From NCBI GenBank assembly GCA_017963165.1, contig JAGCTZ010000141.1, positions 1 to 64,000 on the forward strand: a stretch of 64,000 bases of DNA, given 5' to 3'. The DNA is from Treponema sp. Its GTDB lineage: Bacteria; Spirochaetota; Spirochaetia; Treponematales; Treponemataceae. The position numbers and the translations under genes are program-made. Each line of letters starts with the position of its first letter. The first letter of the stretch is position 1. Below, piece by piece: positions 44,537 through 53,109 of the stretch. The notes below the pieces were generated by a model, which ran no database searches, had not been told where the DNA came from, and saw only the letters and a program-made list of their open reading frames with translations.

Positions 44537-45076
44537 ATGGAATTCAACAAAGAAACCGCATTATGTGAAACAGTTTTGTTTTTGGAAAGCGAACCAATAA
44601 CAGCTAAAGTGCTTGCTAACAAGGCACAGCTTGCAGATGACGTTGTAGAAAAATGTCTTGAAAATTTAAAAGAAAAATATAGTGCAGATAACTCTGGTAT
44701 TGAGCTTGTAATGATTACAGGCGGCTGGTGTCTTGTTCCAAAAAAGGAATACTGGGCTGTACTTAAGGAACAGTACGGTTCAAAAAAGGAAGGAAGACTT
44801 TCCCGTTCTGCTTTGGAGACCCTTTCAATTATTGCATACTCTCAGCCGATTACACGTGCAGAAATTGAAGCTATTCGTGGTGTTGGCGTAGATAATATGA
44901 TAAGACTTTTGCAGGAGCGAAACCTTATTAAGGAAGTTGGAAAAAAAGAAGCCCCTGGACGACCAACGCTTTTTGGAACAACAAAGGAATTCCTGCGACT
45001 GTTCCAGCTTAACTCAATTGCAGAATTACCAAAACTCGACGAAGATGATCAGGAGAGATTCGAACTTGCAAGATAG
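44537..45076 (+). CDS. scpB: Segregation and condensation protein B
   Basis: A 179-residue partner of ScpA and SMC in chromosome condensation. It has two winged-helix domains: CETVLFLESEPITAKVLANK near the N-terminus and SRSALETLSIIAYSQPITRAEIEAIRGVG, the family signature, near residue 90. The Shine-Dalgarno AAAGGAAG lies before ATG, 8 bases after the fusion gene. It overlaps rluB by 11 bases. Confidence 0.95.
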   Translation: MEFNKETALCETVLFLESEPITAKVLANKAQLADDVVEKCLENLKEKYSADNSGIELVMITGGWCLVPKKEYWAVLKEQYGSKKEGRLSRSALETLSIIAYSQPITRAEIEAIRGVGVDNMIRLLQERNLIKEVGKKEAPGRPTLFGTTKEFLRLFQLNSIAELPKLDEDDQERFELAR

Positions 45077-45818
45077 TACTTCTCTGGAAAAAACAGAAAC
45101 AGCTCAGGAAAAAATCCGCCTTCAGGCCTATCTTGCTCATTGCGGAGTAGCCAGCCGACGTGCCTGCGAACAAATCATTTTGGATGGCCGTGTATCTGTA
45201 AATGGTACAGTAGTTACCGAACTTGGAACAAAGGTAAGTAACAGCGACAAGGTTTGTGTTGACGGAAAGACTGTTCATCTTGAAAGCCGAAAATGCTATG
45301 TATTATTAAATAAACCTGCAGGCTTTGTCTGTTCTGCCAGCGATGAAAAGGGGCGTCAGGTTGCTGCAGACCTGGTTCGCGACAGTTACAAGGAACGTCT
45401 TTATAATGTAGGTCGTCTGGATATGTATTCCAAAGGAATGATTTTATTTACAAATGACGGAGATTTTGCCGCAAAGCTTTCGCACCCAAGCAGTCAGATA
45501 GAAAAAGAATATATAGTAGAAACAAGTCAGGATGTAAGTGAAGAAACTGCCCGTATTTTGGAAAAGGGTGTTCGTGTAGATAATGTTTTTTATAAATGCG
45601 TTCTCTGTCAGGTTCTTAAACCCCGTAAAATAAAAATAGTTCTTATAGAAGGTAAAAACCGCGAAATCCGCAAAATGCTTGAAAGTCAGAATATTGGAAC
45701 CCGTTCTCTGGTTCGCGTGCGCATAGGCAATGTCAATTTAGACGGCCTGCGCCCCGGGGAACACAGAGATCTTAGTCCTCGTGAAGTTCAGGGCCTTTTG
45801 GAACTGGCTCAAGCTTAG
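45066..45818 (+). CDS. rluB: 23S rRNA pseudouridine synthase, RluB family
   Basis: About 250 residues. An S4 RNA-binding domain (LQAYLAHCGVASRRACEQII) is followed by the RsuA/RluB catalytic domain with GRLDMYSKGMILFTNDG (catalytic Asp) and EGKNREIRKM. It isomerises uridine in 23S rRNA. TTG at 45066, with GGAGA 9 bases before it, fits best; ATG 45045 lies deeper in scpB. The scpA-scpB-rluB order is common in bacteria. Confidence 0.88.
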   Translation: MQDSTSLEKTETAQEKIRLQAYLAHCGVASRRACEQIILDGRVSVNGTVVTELGTKVSNSDKVCVDGKTVHLESRKCYVLLNKPAGFVCSASDEKGRQVAADLVRDSYKERLYNVGRLDMYSKGMILFTNDGDFAAKLSHPSSQIEKEYIVETSQDVSEETARILEKGVRVDNVFYKCVLCQVLKPRKIKIVLIEGKNREIRKMLESQNIGTRSLVRVRIGNVNLDGLRPGEHRDLSPREVQGLLELAQA

Positions 45819-46234
45819 GCATTAAGAGTCTTAAGCTTTTTTGCAAATTCTATTGCAGCCTTAATATCTTCTTCATTTGGTCTGCCTTTGTTTAAGCCTT
45901 TAAATTCTCCTTTGCAGTGGAATTCTGTATCCAGCATAGGAATGCCTGCTTTATCTGCTACGGCCTTTACCTTCTTGTAGGTTGAATTAAGCAGGGCTGC
46001 GCTTCCAAAGTTTACAAGTTTTCCAACCTTTTCTTTATCAAGGGCTGCAACAAAGCTTCTTACTTCCGGATCAATTGTAAAAGCATAATAAGAATTTCCA
46101 AGTAAAAGAATATCGACCTTTTCTGTTACAGGACATGTAATTGGCAGCGCAGTTACACCAAGCTCTTTTGCAATAGCCTCTGCCAGTTTCTTTGTGTTTC
46201 CTGTTTTTGTATAATATCTAACTGCGTAAGTCAT
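45815..46234 (-). CDS. Flavodoxin-like protein
   Basis: A 139-residue FMN protein. The phosphate-binding loop is YYTKTGNTKKLA near residues 7-18, and the sheet order fits short flavodoxins (LLLGNSYYAF, KLVNFGSAALLNSTYK). It probably carries low-potential electrons. The Shine-Dalgarno AGGAGG is strong. It lies 14 bases after the glutathione peroxidase gene on the same strand, so it may donate electrons in peroxide defence; this is inference. The stop overlaps the rluB end by four bases. Confidence 0.85.
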   Translation of the reverse strand: MTYAVRYYTKTGNTKKLAEAIAKELGVTALPITCPVTEKVDILLLGNSYYAFTIDPEVRSFVAALDKEKVGKLVNFGSAALLNSTYKKVKAVADKAGIPMLDTEFHCKGEFKGLNKGRPNEEDIKAAIEFAKKLKTLNA

Positions 46235-46248
46235 TAAAACCTCCTGAA

Positions 46249-46728
46249 TTATACTCCCAAGGCTTTTGCAATATCACCATCAATTGATTCTGGTGTGTCG
46301 GCAGGAGCAAATCTTTTAAGAACAGTTCCGTCTTTTGCAACTAAGAATTTTGTAAAGTTCCATTTGATTCTAGGACCAATAGCGCCTTTTTTCTGATCCT
46401 TAAGATAGGTGTAAAGAGGATCTTCGTTTTTGCCGTTTACATCAATTTTTGCAAACTGTGGGAAGGTGATACCAAAGCGGCCTGTACAGAAGGTGTGTAT
46501 TTCTTCATTTGTTCCCGGTGCCTGGTTTAAAAACTGATTGCATGGAAAATCAAGAATTTCAAAGCCCTGTTCCTTGTATTTTGTATAGAGCTCCTGAAGT
46601 CCCTTGTACTGTGGCGTAAAACCGCAGCCGGTAGCAGTGTTTACAATCAAAAGAACCTTTCCGCTGTAATCTTTCATGGAAACATCCTTTCCGTCTCTTG
46701 CTTTTACAGAATAATCATAAATACTCAT
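46249..46728 (-). CDS. gpx: Glutathione peroxidase family (thioredoxin-dependent type)
   Basis: A 159-residue peroxidase. The catalytic loop is VNTATGCGFTPQYKGLQELY with peroxidatic Cys in place of selenocysteine; FPCNQF and IKWNFTKFLV (Gln and Trp of the catalytic tetrad) are present. Cys-type bacterial members usually use thioredoxin or similar donors to reduce lipid and organic peroxides. GAGG lies before ATG. It is divergent from ohrR and has an OhrR-type palindrome at -40 bases. Confidence 0.93.
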   Translation of the reverse strand: MSIYDYSVKARDGKDVSMKDYSGKVLLIVNTATGCGFTPQYKGLQELYTKYKEQGFEILDFPCNQFLNQAPGTNEEIHTFCTGRFGITFPQFAKIDVNGKNEDPLYTYLKDQKKGAIGPRIKWNFTKFLVAKDGTVLKRFAPADTPESIDGDIAKALGV

Positions 46729-46764
46729 AGAAATACCTCACTAATAAATATTTGTTCAGATTAA

Positions 46765-46776
46765 ATTGTATACAAT
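46765..46776. promoter_or_regulatory. OhrR-type operator, gpx side
   Basis: A perfect palindrome, ATTGTATACAAT, inside TTAAATTGTATACAATCAAA. It matches the AT-rich TACAATT/AATTGTA inverted repeat known for OhrR. It lies about 37 bases before the gpx start codon. Confidence 0.7.
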
Positions 46777-46805
46777 CAAATCTAGCATTAATATATACCA
46801 AAATA

Positions 46806-46834
46806 TTGCTTTTGTCAATTAAATTGTGTACAAT
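46806..46834 (+). promoter_or_regulatory. ohrR promoter with overlapping operator
   Basis: TTGCTT (46806-46811), a 17-base spacer and TACAAT (46829-46834), six bases before ATG. The -10 box is the right half of a second operator, ATTGTGTACAAT (46823-46834), so binding would directly block RNA polymerase. The two operators lie 58 bp apart. Confidence 0.72.
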
Positions 46835-46840
46835 ATTTTT

Positions 46841-47290
46841 ATGAATGATTCAGAATTTAACCCCCTGGCGCTGGATAATCAGCTTTGCTTTGGACTTTAT
46901 GTTTGCTCTAAGGAAATTATAAGACTTTATGCTCCAATTCTTGAGCCGTTGGGACTTACCTATACTTCCTATATAACTCTTCTTTCTCTTTGGGAAAAGG
47001 ACAATGTAACTGTAAAGGAACTTGGTTCAAGACTTTTTCTAGATTCAGGAACCCTTACACCGCTTCTTAAAAAAATGGAAGGGCAGGGACTTTTGACCAG
47101 AACAAGAAGCCACCAGGATGAGCGAACTGTTTTTGTAAAGCTAACCTCTGACGGAAAAAATCTCCGTAAAAAATGTCTGGAAGTTCCACAAAAAATGATG
47201 TGTAATAATCTTATGAGTCTTGAAGAAGGCGTAGAACTTTTGCAGAATCTTCATAAGCTCATGTCAAAAATGACTTGCCGTAAGCAATAA
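46841..47290 (+). CDS. ohrR: MarR-family peroxide sensor OhrR
   Basis: A 149-residue repressor. LDNQLCFGLYVCSKEI near residue 12 carries the reactive Cys of OhrR. GLTYTSYITLLSLWE, LGSRLFLDSGTLTPLLKKME and the wing RSHQDERTVFVKLT match the family closely. Oxidation of the Cys by organic hydroperoxide releases DNA. It is divergent from gpx and flavodoxin, with paired operators between, so autorepression and control of gpx are expected. ATG at 46841 is preferred over GTG 46826, which lies within the -10 region. Confidence 0.92.
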   Translation: MNDSEFNPLALDNQLCFGLYVCSKEIIRLYAPILEPLGLTYTSYITLLSLWEKDNVTVKELGSRLFLDSGTLTPLLKKMEGQGLLTRTRSHQDERTVFVKLTSDGKNLRKKCLEVPQKMMCNNLMSLEEGVELLQNLHKLMSKMTCRKQ

Positions 47291-47389
47291 ATAAAAAACA
47301 GAAATATCTGTAGATTAGCAGCCGGAGCGGCCGGGTGTTTTGGGTTTATAAGTCTGATAAACATTTGTATTTGGTGATATAATGCTTTT

Positions 47390-47952
47390 ATGAATACAGT
47401 ACAAGTTGTTCCTTCTAACTCTAATCCAATTGCCCGATATCATCTTCCGGGGCTTTTTGAATTTTACGATTTATACAAGATTTTTCTGCATTCGAAGCAG
47501 AATTGAATTGCGAAACTTTTGCTTTTGTTGTTCCGGATTTTCGTTTGAATAAAGCTTTTGACAGACTTTCAGCACTTTCGCAATCACAAAAAAATAAGGT
47601 TGAATTTCTTTGTAATGAATGCTGCTGGATAAAGTGTCCGACTCGTAAAGAATGTTATGAAAACGTTAGCCGTAGAAATCTTGGTCAAGAAATTCCGGAG
47701 CATCGCTGTTCTTCTCCCGATGGGTCCGGTGGGTATCGCTTTTCGCTTGCAAAACAGAATCCCGCTTTTATAGGCATAGAAGATATCAAAAATACTTATC
47801 TGACAATGGGCTTTTCTAATTTTAAGCTGGAAGGCCGTGGACTTGGAAGCGCTATGGTTCTTGAATTTATTTTATATTATATGACAAAAAGTGAATATCA
47901 GTTGAATGTGCGCGAAGAAATTTATCTTGATTCAATGCTGGATTTATTCTGA
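47390..47952 (+). pseudogene. Decayed gene of a U32-peptidase-like/conserved hypothetical family, internal deletion
   Basis: ATG at 47390, six bases after an extended -10 (TGATATAAT), opens 38 codons (IARYHLPGLFEFYDLYKIF and a few more) and stops at 47504. In another frame, from about 47479, DFSAFEAELNCETFAFVVPD, KVEFLCNECCWIKCPTRKEC and LNVREEIYLDSMLDLF continue to 47952. Both parts look like the two ends of one family of about 300-plus residues whose middle is missing. A deletion at a short repeat (AGATTTTT) plus frame loss is the simplest reading. An independent protein from TTG 47503 is possible but has no ribosome site. Confidence 0.7.
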
Positions 47953-48126
47953 TTTTGCAACTATGTTCCGTTTAATTAATCAGTTTTTTCATTGAACATC
48001 TTTCTCGCGTTTTTTTTATGGTCTAGCAGTACATAATCAACACAAAAAAATCATGATATGGGGCAAAAACGATATGTTGAAGAATGAGTGGTAATGATAT
48101 AAAATAATTCCAGATGGAGGAACAAA

Positions 48127-48759
48127 ATGATTATCGCAATTGACGGACCTGCCGGAACTGGAAAAAGTACTATTGCCAAAATGCTGGCAGACAGACATGA
48201 TATTACATTTTTGAACAGCGGCGGCTTTTATAGAACGCTTACAATGGCTGTTCTTGATGCAGGAATTGATTATAAGGACGAAGCTGCAACTCTAGATTTT
48301 TGCCGTAAACAGAAAATTGAATATACAAAGGAAGGTCACTTTATCTTAAACGGCACAGATGTTACAGACCACCTTCACGATGACCGTGTTACAAACAACG
48401 CTTCTCAGGTAAGTGCAATTGTAGAAATCCGCCATCTGGTAAATGACCTTATGCGGGAAATTACAAAATCACTGAGTATTGTGTGCGAAGGCCGCGATAT
48501 GACTACAGTTGTATTTCCGAATGCCGAAGTTAAGGTTTATCTTGATGCAAGCGCAGAGGTTAGGGCAAAGCGCCGTTTTGACCAGGGTGTAAGCGATATG
48601 ACTTTAGAAGAAATCAAAGCTTCTATAGAAAAGCGCGACGAAATGGATAAAAATAAAAAAGAAGGCTCTTTGAAGATTGCTCCTGATGCGCTATATATAG
48701 ATACTTCTAACTTGACGATAGAAGAAGTTTGTGCGATAATAGAAAAACAAATTTCATAA
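48127..48759 (+). CDS. cmk: Cytidylate kinase
   Basis: A 210-residue kinase that phosphorylates CMP and dCMP. The P-loop GPAGTGKST is at residues 7-15; LNSGGFYRTLTMAVLDAG, the CMP-binding insert, CEGRDMTTVVFPNAEVK and RAKRRFDQ (the lid Arg residues) follow. GGAGG precedes ATG. It lies 15 bases before rpsA, the common cmk-rpsA pair. Confidence 0.95.
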   Translation: MIIAIDGPAGTGKSTIAKMLADRHDITFLNSGGFYRTLTMAVLDAGIDYKDEAATLDFCRKQKIEYTKEGHFILNGTDVTDHLHDDRVTNNASQVSAIVEIRHLVNDLMREITKSLSIVCEGRDMTTVVFPNAEVKVYLDASAEVRAKRRFDQGVSDMTLEEIKASIEKRDEMDKNKKEGSLKIAPDALYIDTSNLTIEEVCAIIEKQIS

Positions 48760-48774
48760 ACAAAAGGTTATACA

Positions 48775-50490
48775 ATGGAAGAAATGGAAGTGGAAAAGGA
48801 AGAAGCTCAGAACTCCAAGGGCGACTTTCAGACACAATTAGAGGAGTCCCTGAAAGAATTCAATGCACCACAGGCTGGTCAGCTGGTAGAAGGAATCGTA
48901 GTTCAGATTACCAACGACTATGTTTATGTCGACATTGGAGACAAATCAGAGGGATTGATCCCTGTAGAGGAGTTCGCAGACGGTCTGCCGAAAGAAGGGG
49001 AAAAGGTTCAGGCGTTGTTGACAGGTCACAATTCAAGTGGTCCTGTACTTTCTAAGAAAAAGGCTGATTCAAAGCGTTATTTAAAAGAGATTCAGCAGGC
49101 TTATAAGGAGAAGACTCCTGTAAGTGGTACTATTGCCAAAGTTGTAAAGAGTGGGTACGAAGTAGATCTTGGCATTGACCGTATGGCATTCCTGCCAATA
49201 AGCCAGGCTGACGCAGAGAAGGTCGATAAGCCTGAGTCATTACTTGGAACAAAATCAAAGTTCTATATTGAAAGACTTTATTCAGATAATAAACTTAATC
49301 CTGTAGTTAATCGCCGCAAGTTCCTTGAAGAAGAAATCAACGAAAAGCGTGATGCATTCTTCAATTCAGTTCAGATTGGTGATTCTGTAAAGGGTACAGT
49401 AAAGAGCTTTACAAGCTTTGGTGCATTTATTGATTTGGGAGGCTTTGATGGTCTTCTTCATATCAATGATATGAGCTGGGGTCATGTTGCTCGTCCTAAA
49501 GACTTTGTTAAGAAGGGGCAGGAAATCGAACTTAAGGTTATCCGCCTTGATCCGGAAGAAAAGAGAATCAATCTTTCTCTTAAGCACTTTAGCGAAGATC
49601 CTTGGGTACATTTCGAAGACAAATACCATGTTGATGATATCGTAAAGGGTAAGGTTACAAAGCTTACAGAATTTGGTGCCTTTGTTGAACTTGAAAAAGG
49701 AATCGAAGGTCTTGTTCATATCTCTGAGTTCTCTTGGACAAAGAAGGTTAACAAGCCAGGTGATATGGTAAGCGTTGGCGACGAAGTTGACGTAATGATT
49801 CTTGGTTACGATATCCAGAATGGCCGTGTTTCTCTTGGTCTTAAGCAGACACAGGCTAATCCATGGGATTCTATCGGCGAGCGTTATGCTGTAGGAACTA
49901 AGGTTTCTGGCAAGATTGTAAAGGTTACCAACATTGGTGCTTTTGTTGCTCTTGAAGATGGAATCGACGGTTTCCTTCATGCAGATGATATTTCCTGGAC
50001 AAAGAAAATCAAGCATCCAGGCAGCGAACTTTCTGTAAATCAGGAAATCGAAGCTGTCGTAATTGAGTGTATTCCAGAAGAACACAAGATTAAGATTGGT
50101 ATGAAACAGCTTACTGCAGATCCATGGAAGGCATTTGCAGAAGAATATAAACCAGGTTCAACTTTGGAAGGTGAAATTACTTCTATTACAGAATTTGGTT
50201 TGTTTGTAAAGGCTCCTAACGGAATTGAAGGTCTTGTAAACAAAGCTAACCTTAGCGATGACAAGGAAGTTCCATTCGAAGAAGCAGTTGCAAAATATAA
50301 AGTAGGTGACAAAATCAACGTATTTGTTGTTGATGTAAACACCGAAAAAGAAAAAGTAGCATTTTCTGTTCGTGAATATAAGAGAAAGCAACAGCGTGAT
50401 GAAATATCTCAGTACATGTCTAATGCAGATGATGACGGAGATGGAGCATACACACTGGGCGACCTTTTGAACACAAAGAAAAATGACTAA
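48775..50490 (+). CDS. rpsA: 30S ribosomal protein S1
   Basis: A 571-residue protein with six S1 RNA-binding repeats. The last four are the clearest, each with a G-A-F-(I/V) core: SFGAFIDLGGFDGLLHINDM, EFGAFVELEKGIEGLVHISE, NIGAFVALEDGIDGFLHADD and EFGLFVKAPNGIEGLVNKAN. It holds mRNA on the 30S subunit. Codon use is biased, as for other highly expressed genes here. If many mRNAs are leaderless, S1 would be needed less for those. Confidence 0.96.
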   Translation: MEEMEVEKEEAQNSKGDFQTQLEESLKEFNAPQAGQLVEGIVVQITNDYVYVDIGDKSEGLIPVEEFADGLPKEGEKVQALLTGHNSSGPVLSKKKADSKRYLKEIQQAYKEKTPVSGTIAKVVKSGYEVDLGIDRMAFLPISQADAEKVDKPESLLGTKSKFYIERLYSDNKLNPVVNRRKFLEEEINEKRDAFFNSVQIGDSVKGTVKSFTSFGAFIDLGGFDGLLHINDMSWGHVARPKDFVKKGQEIELKVIRLDPEEKRINLSLKHFSEDPWVHFEDKYHVDDIVKGKVTKLTEFGAFVELEKGIEGLVHISEFSWTKKVNKPGDMVSVGDEVDVMILGYDIQNGRVSLGLKQTQANPWDSIGERYAVGTKVSGKIVKVTNIGAFVALEDGIDGFLHADDISWTKKIKHPGSELSVNQEIEAVVIECIPEEHKIKIGMKQLTADPWKAFAEEYKPGSTLEGEITSITEFGLFVKAPNGIEGLVNKANLSDDKEVPFEEAVAKYKVGDKINVFVVDVNTEKEKVAFSVREYKRKQQRDEISQYMSNADDDGDGAYTLGDLLNTKKND

Positions 50491-50526
50491 TATTTCTTGC
50501 TGATATTATAGTTTTTCTGAAAGGAG

Positions 50527-50570
50527 ACGCATTGTATGTTCGGTGAATAATTCGGGCTGCAATGCGTTTT
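50527..50570 (+). terminator. Terminator of cmk-rpsA
   Basis: ACGCATTG pairs with CAATGCGT (8 bp) across a 25-base loop, followed by TTTTGTTAATT. The large loop makes it weaker than typical terminators. Confidence 0.55.
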
Positions 50571-50602
50571 GTTAATTCTAAGTTTTTTAGGGAGGATGGG
50601 CT

Positions 50603-51514
50603 TTGAGAAATTTAGAATATGGAAACATCGATTCTTTGGCAGGCGAAAGTCAGTTTGTTCAGGAACTTAAGAAGATTTCTTTGGTGCTTTGCAGGAACAA
50701 TGCTTCTGTTCTGCTAAAAGGCGAGAAGGGAACTGGTAAAAGACAGTTTGCGCTTTTAGTTCATCTGCAGGGAAAAAATAATCCCGAAGATTTTTTTGAA
50801 CTGAATTGTCGGGTTTATTCGCCGGAGGAAACAAAAAAGTTTCTTGCTCTTGTGGCTCAGCTTCCTTCCTATGATTTTCTTGGAAAAACAATTTTTATCA
50901 GCGATGCAGACAGTTTATCTTTTGAGCTTCAGGAGGAGCTTGCACGGCTGCTACGGACTGTGCGGGAACAACGGAAAAATATCCGTTTTATTTTTTCTAC
51001 CGAAGTAAATATCGAAGATAAAATTGAACAGGGCTTGTTTTCTAACGATTTATATCAGCTTATGAGTTCTGTTCCTGTAAATATGATTCCGTTGCGCCAG
51101 CGGAAGGATGATATCATTCCAATTGCCAGCTACTACTTTGCAAAGCTCAAGGCTGTTGCTGGTGTCTGCTTTGAAGGTTTTTCCGAAGAAGCAGTTCAGG
51201 TTATGAATGATTACTTCTGGCCTGGAAATGTTGCCGAGCTTAAGAATGCTGTAGAAAGGGCTTTTATTGTAGGTGAACCGCCTTATATAAAAACGTCGGA
51301 TATGGCTCTTGGTATGGCGGGTGGCAGTGCAGATGCTGTTGCCGGGGACGAGGTTGACAGGTCCTTAAAAACTGCGGTTAATGCTTTTAAGAAAAGCTAT
51401 GTTACTAAGATTCTGGAAGAAAACAACTGGAATCAGACAAAAGCCGCAAAAATACTTGGTATTCAACGGACTTATGTAATACGTTTGATTGACGAATTGC
51501 ATATCCGTAAATAG
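50603..51514 (+). CDS. Degenerate NtrC-like AAA+ and Fis-type DNA-binding protein
   Basis: A 303-residue protein with an AAA+ core (about 10-235) and a C-terminal Fis helix-turn-helix (NQTKAAKILGIQRTYVIRLI). Walker A is altered to GEKGTGKR, Walker B to TIFISDADSLS, and the GAFTGA loop that contacts sigma-54 is missing: the region between them is shortened. PLRQRKDDIIPIASYYFAK and FWPGNVAELKNAVERA still match bacterial enhancer-binding proteins. It probably does not activate sigma-54; it may be a DNA-binding regulator of another kind. There is no receiver domain. The start is TTG after GGGAGGATG. Confidence 0.82.
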   Translation: MRNLEYGNIDSLAGESQFVQELKKISLVLCRNNASVLLKGEKGTGKRQFALLVHLQGKNNPEDFFELNCRVYSPEETKKFLALVAQLPSYDFLGKTIFISDADSLSFELQEELARLLRTVREQRKNIRFIFSTEVNIEDKIEQGLFSNDLYQLMSSVPVNMIPLRQRKDDIIPIASYYFAKLKAVAGVCFEGFSEEAVQVMNDYFWPGNVAELKNAVERAFIVGEPPYIKTSDMALGMAGGSADAVAGDEVDRSLKTAVNAFKKSYVTKILEENNWNQTKAAKILGIQRTYVIRLIDELHIRK

Positions 51515-51535
51515 ATAAAATATTGGGGTTATAAA

Positions 51536-52213
51536 ATGACTGACAAAACAGAAAATAAAACAGCAAGTGCAAAAGTGGGCGGCTTTCTTGAAAAAAACAG
51601 AAAGCCTGTTCTTATTACTTTTATTGTAGTGCTTGTGCTTGTTATAGGCTTTCTTAGCGTAGAATTAATTCTGGCAGCTTCTTCTAAAAAGGCTCTTGCT
51701 GCTGTTGAAGGTTACTACTACGAGCTTACTGCTGTATCAACTGATACAGATGATTCCGAAATTACAAAAAAAGCAACAGAATGTATTGAAAAGCTTGCTC
51801 CATATACTTCTAAAGGTGGAATTGCTGGTGTAAGAGCTAACATGCTTTCTGCTGATCTTTCTTACCTTCTGAAAAATTACGATACTGCAATTACTTATTA
51901 TGATGCAGCAATCGCTAAGGGTAAAAAATCTTATACTGCACCTATTTGTTTCTATAACAAAGGTTCATGCTACGAAGAATTGAATAAGCTTACAGAAGCT
52001 GCTGAAGCATATAAAGCTGCTGCTGAATTCGAAGAATTTGGAATGGCAACTCACGCTTACTTTAGCTGGGGACGCGTTCTTGAAGCTTTGGGTGATTACG
52101 CTGGAGCTGCAGAAGCATATAAGACCTTGAACAGCAAGTTTACCGATGATGATTGGGGTGATCTTGCAAAGACAAGACTTTTAGAGCTTAAAATTCAGGG
52201 AAAGGCTGAATAA
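51536..52213 (+). CDS. Membrane-anchored TPR protein (YfgM-like)
   Basis: A 225-residue protein. One membrane helix at about 22-45 (RKPVLITFIVVLVLVIGFLS) is followed by external TPR units (YDAAIAKGKKSYTAPICFYN, KGSCYEELNKLTEAAEAYKA, GRVLEALGDYAGAAEAYKTL). The arrangement resembles YfgM, which sits with the SecYEG exit and periplasmic chaperones. It lies 21 bases after the AAA protein and directly before a lipoprotein gene. Confidence 0.78.
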   Translation: MTDKTENKTASAKVGGFLEKNRKPVLITFIVVLVLVIGFLSVELILAASSKKALAAVEGYYYELTAVSTDTDDSEITKKATECIEKLAPYTSKGGIAGVRANMLSADLSYLLKNYDTAITYYDAAIAKGKKSYTAPICFYNKGSCYEELNKLTEAAEAYKAAAEFEEFGMATHAYFSWGRVLEALGDYAGAAEAYKTLNSKFTDDDWGDLAKTRLLELKIQGKAE

Positions 52214-52216
52214 TAA

Positions 52217-52972
52217 TTGAAAAAGGTACATAGTAATAGCATTTGTAGGAAATATTTGTTTTTTCTCTGTCTGCTGACTATGTGCCTTATTTTTTTTAAC
52301 GTATCCTGTGGACTTGATGTAATTTCTGTTGTTCTTGAAGATCCTGTTTCTGTAAGAAATCAACCGAATAAAGATTCTGCATTTACTAACCGTACTTTTG
52401 AATTTTCAACCAGAAAGCTTGATAATGCAACTGATATGGGAAAGGGATATGTTTATTACAAAATCTATAACAAAACAGATATAGAGAATAGTGAAGTTAC
52501 TTCTCTTAATTCCCTTGCAAACGATACTACACGTAATAATTCTGCAACAAGTCTTATAAATACATATAATTATAAAGAATTAAATTATTCAAAAGATGAT
52601 GGGAAAAATAATAAAAGTATTGTTTTTGATAATAAGGCCCAAACTATAAAAATCCGACTTACAAATTATGTTGATTCTTCCAGCGAAGAATATTCTGCTT
52701 CCATTAAGATTGATGATAAGGATGATGGAGTTCCTTTTAGAATAAGTGGTAAAACCTTTGATTTTGGTCGCAAAGGAAGTAATGATGAAATTCCTGCAGA
52801 AGCCGATGACGATACTTCTACCGGAGAATCTAAATGGGATAATGAATCACAAACATATTATGTTGCTTTGTTTTATGTGTTTATGATGTACGATGATTTT
52901 TATACGCCACTTTACAGTCCAATTCATTATCTTGGAACAGTAACAATCAAATCTACAGAAGAAAATAACTAA
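52217..52972 (+). CDS. Lipoprotein of unknown function
   Basis: A 251-residue lipoprotein with lipobox FFNVSC near residue 31. The mature part is beta-rich, with Asn, Asp and Ser in abundance and an acidic segment (DDGKNNKSIVFDNKAQTIKI). No family is recognised. The start is TTG at 52217, three bases after the TPR gene stop; AAAGG lies about 13 bases upstream, a long spacing, so coupling to the upstream gene is likely. Confidence 0.65.
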   Translation: MKKVHSNSICRKYLFFLCLLTMCLIFFNVSCGLDVISVVLEDPVSVRNQPNKDSAFTNRTFEFSTRKLDNATDMGKGYVYYKIYNKTDIENSEVTSLNSLANDTTRNNSATSLINTYNYKELNYSKDDGKNNKSIVFDNKAQTIKIRLTNYVDSSSEEYSASIKIDDKDDGVPFRISGKTFDFGRKGSNDEIPAEADDDTSTGESKWDNESQTYYVALFYVFMMYDDFYTPLYSPIHYLGTVTIKSTEENN

Positions 52973-52999
52973 AAAAAAAGCCTGCATAATGCAGACTGT
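52972..52999 (-). terminator. Terminator of tRNA-Arg
   Basis: On the minus strand GTCTGCA pairs with TGCAGGC over a 3-base loop, followed by nine T. It may also stop the converging lipoprotein transcript. Confidence 0.7.
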
Positions 53000-53005
53000 T
53001 TATAT

Positions 53006-53078
53006 GATGCTGGGCGGGCTCGAACCGTCTACCTGCTGCTTAGAAGGCAGCTGCTCTATCCAGATGAGCTACAGCACC
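53006..53078 (-). tRNA. tRNA-Arg (TCT)
   Basis: A 73-base cloverleaf on the minus strand. GGTGCTG pairs with CAGCATC (one G-U), the discriminator is A, the anticodon loop is CTTCTAA with anticodon TCT, and the T loop is TTCGAGC. The T stem GACGG/CCGCC contains one A-C mismatch. CCA is not encoded. It is alone, with a terminator directly after it. Confidence 0.92.
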
Positions 53079-53109
53079 GAAGTTTTAATAATATACCATA
53101 AAGAAGGGC

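Noticed and set aside
46749..46840. GTG 46826 as ohrR start
   Set aside because: It overlaps the -10 box and operator; ATG 46841 gives the normal OhrR N-terminus.
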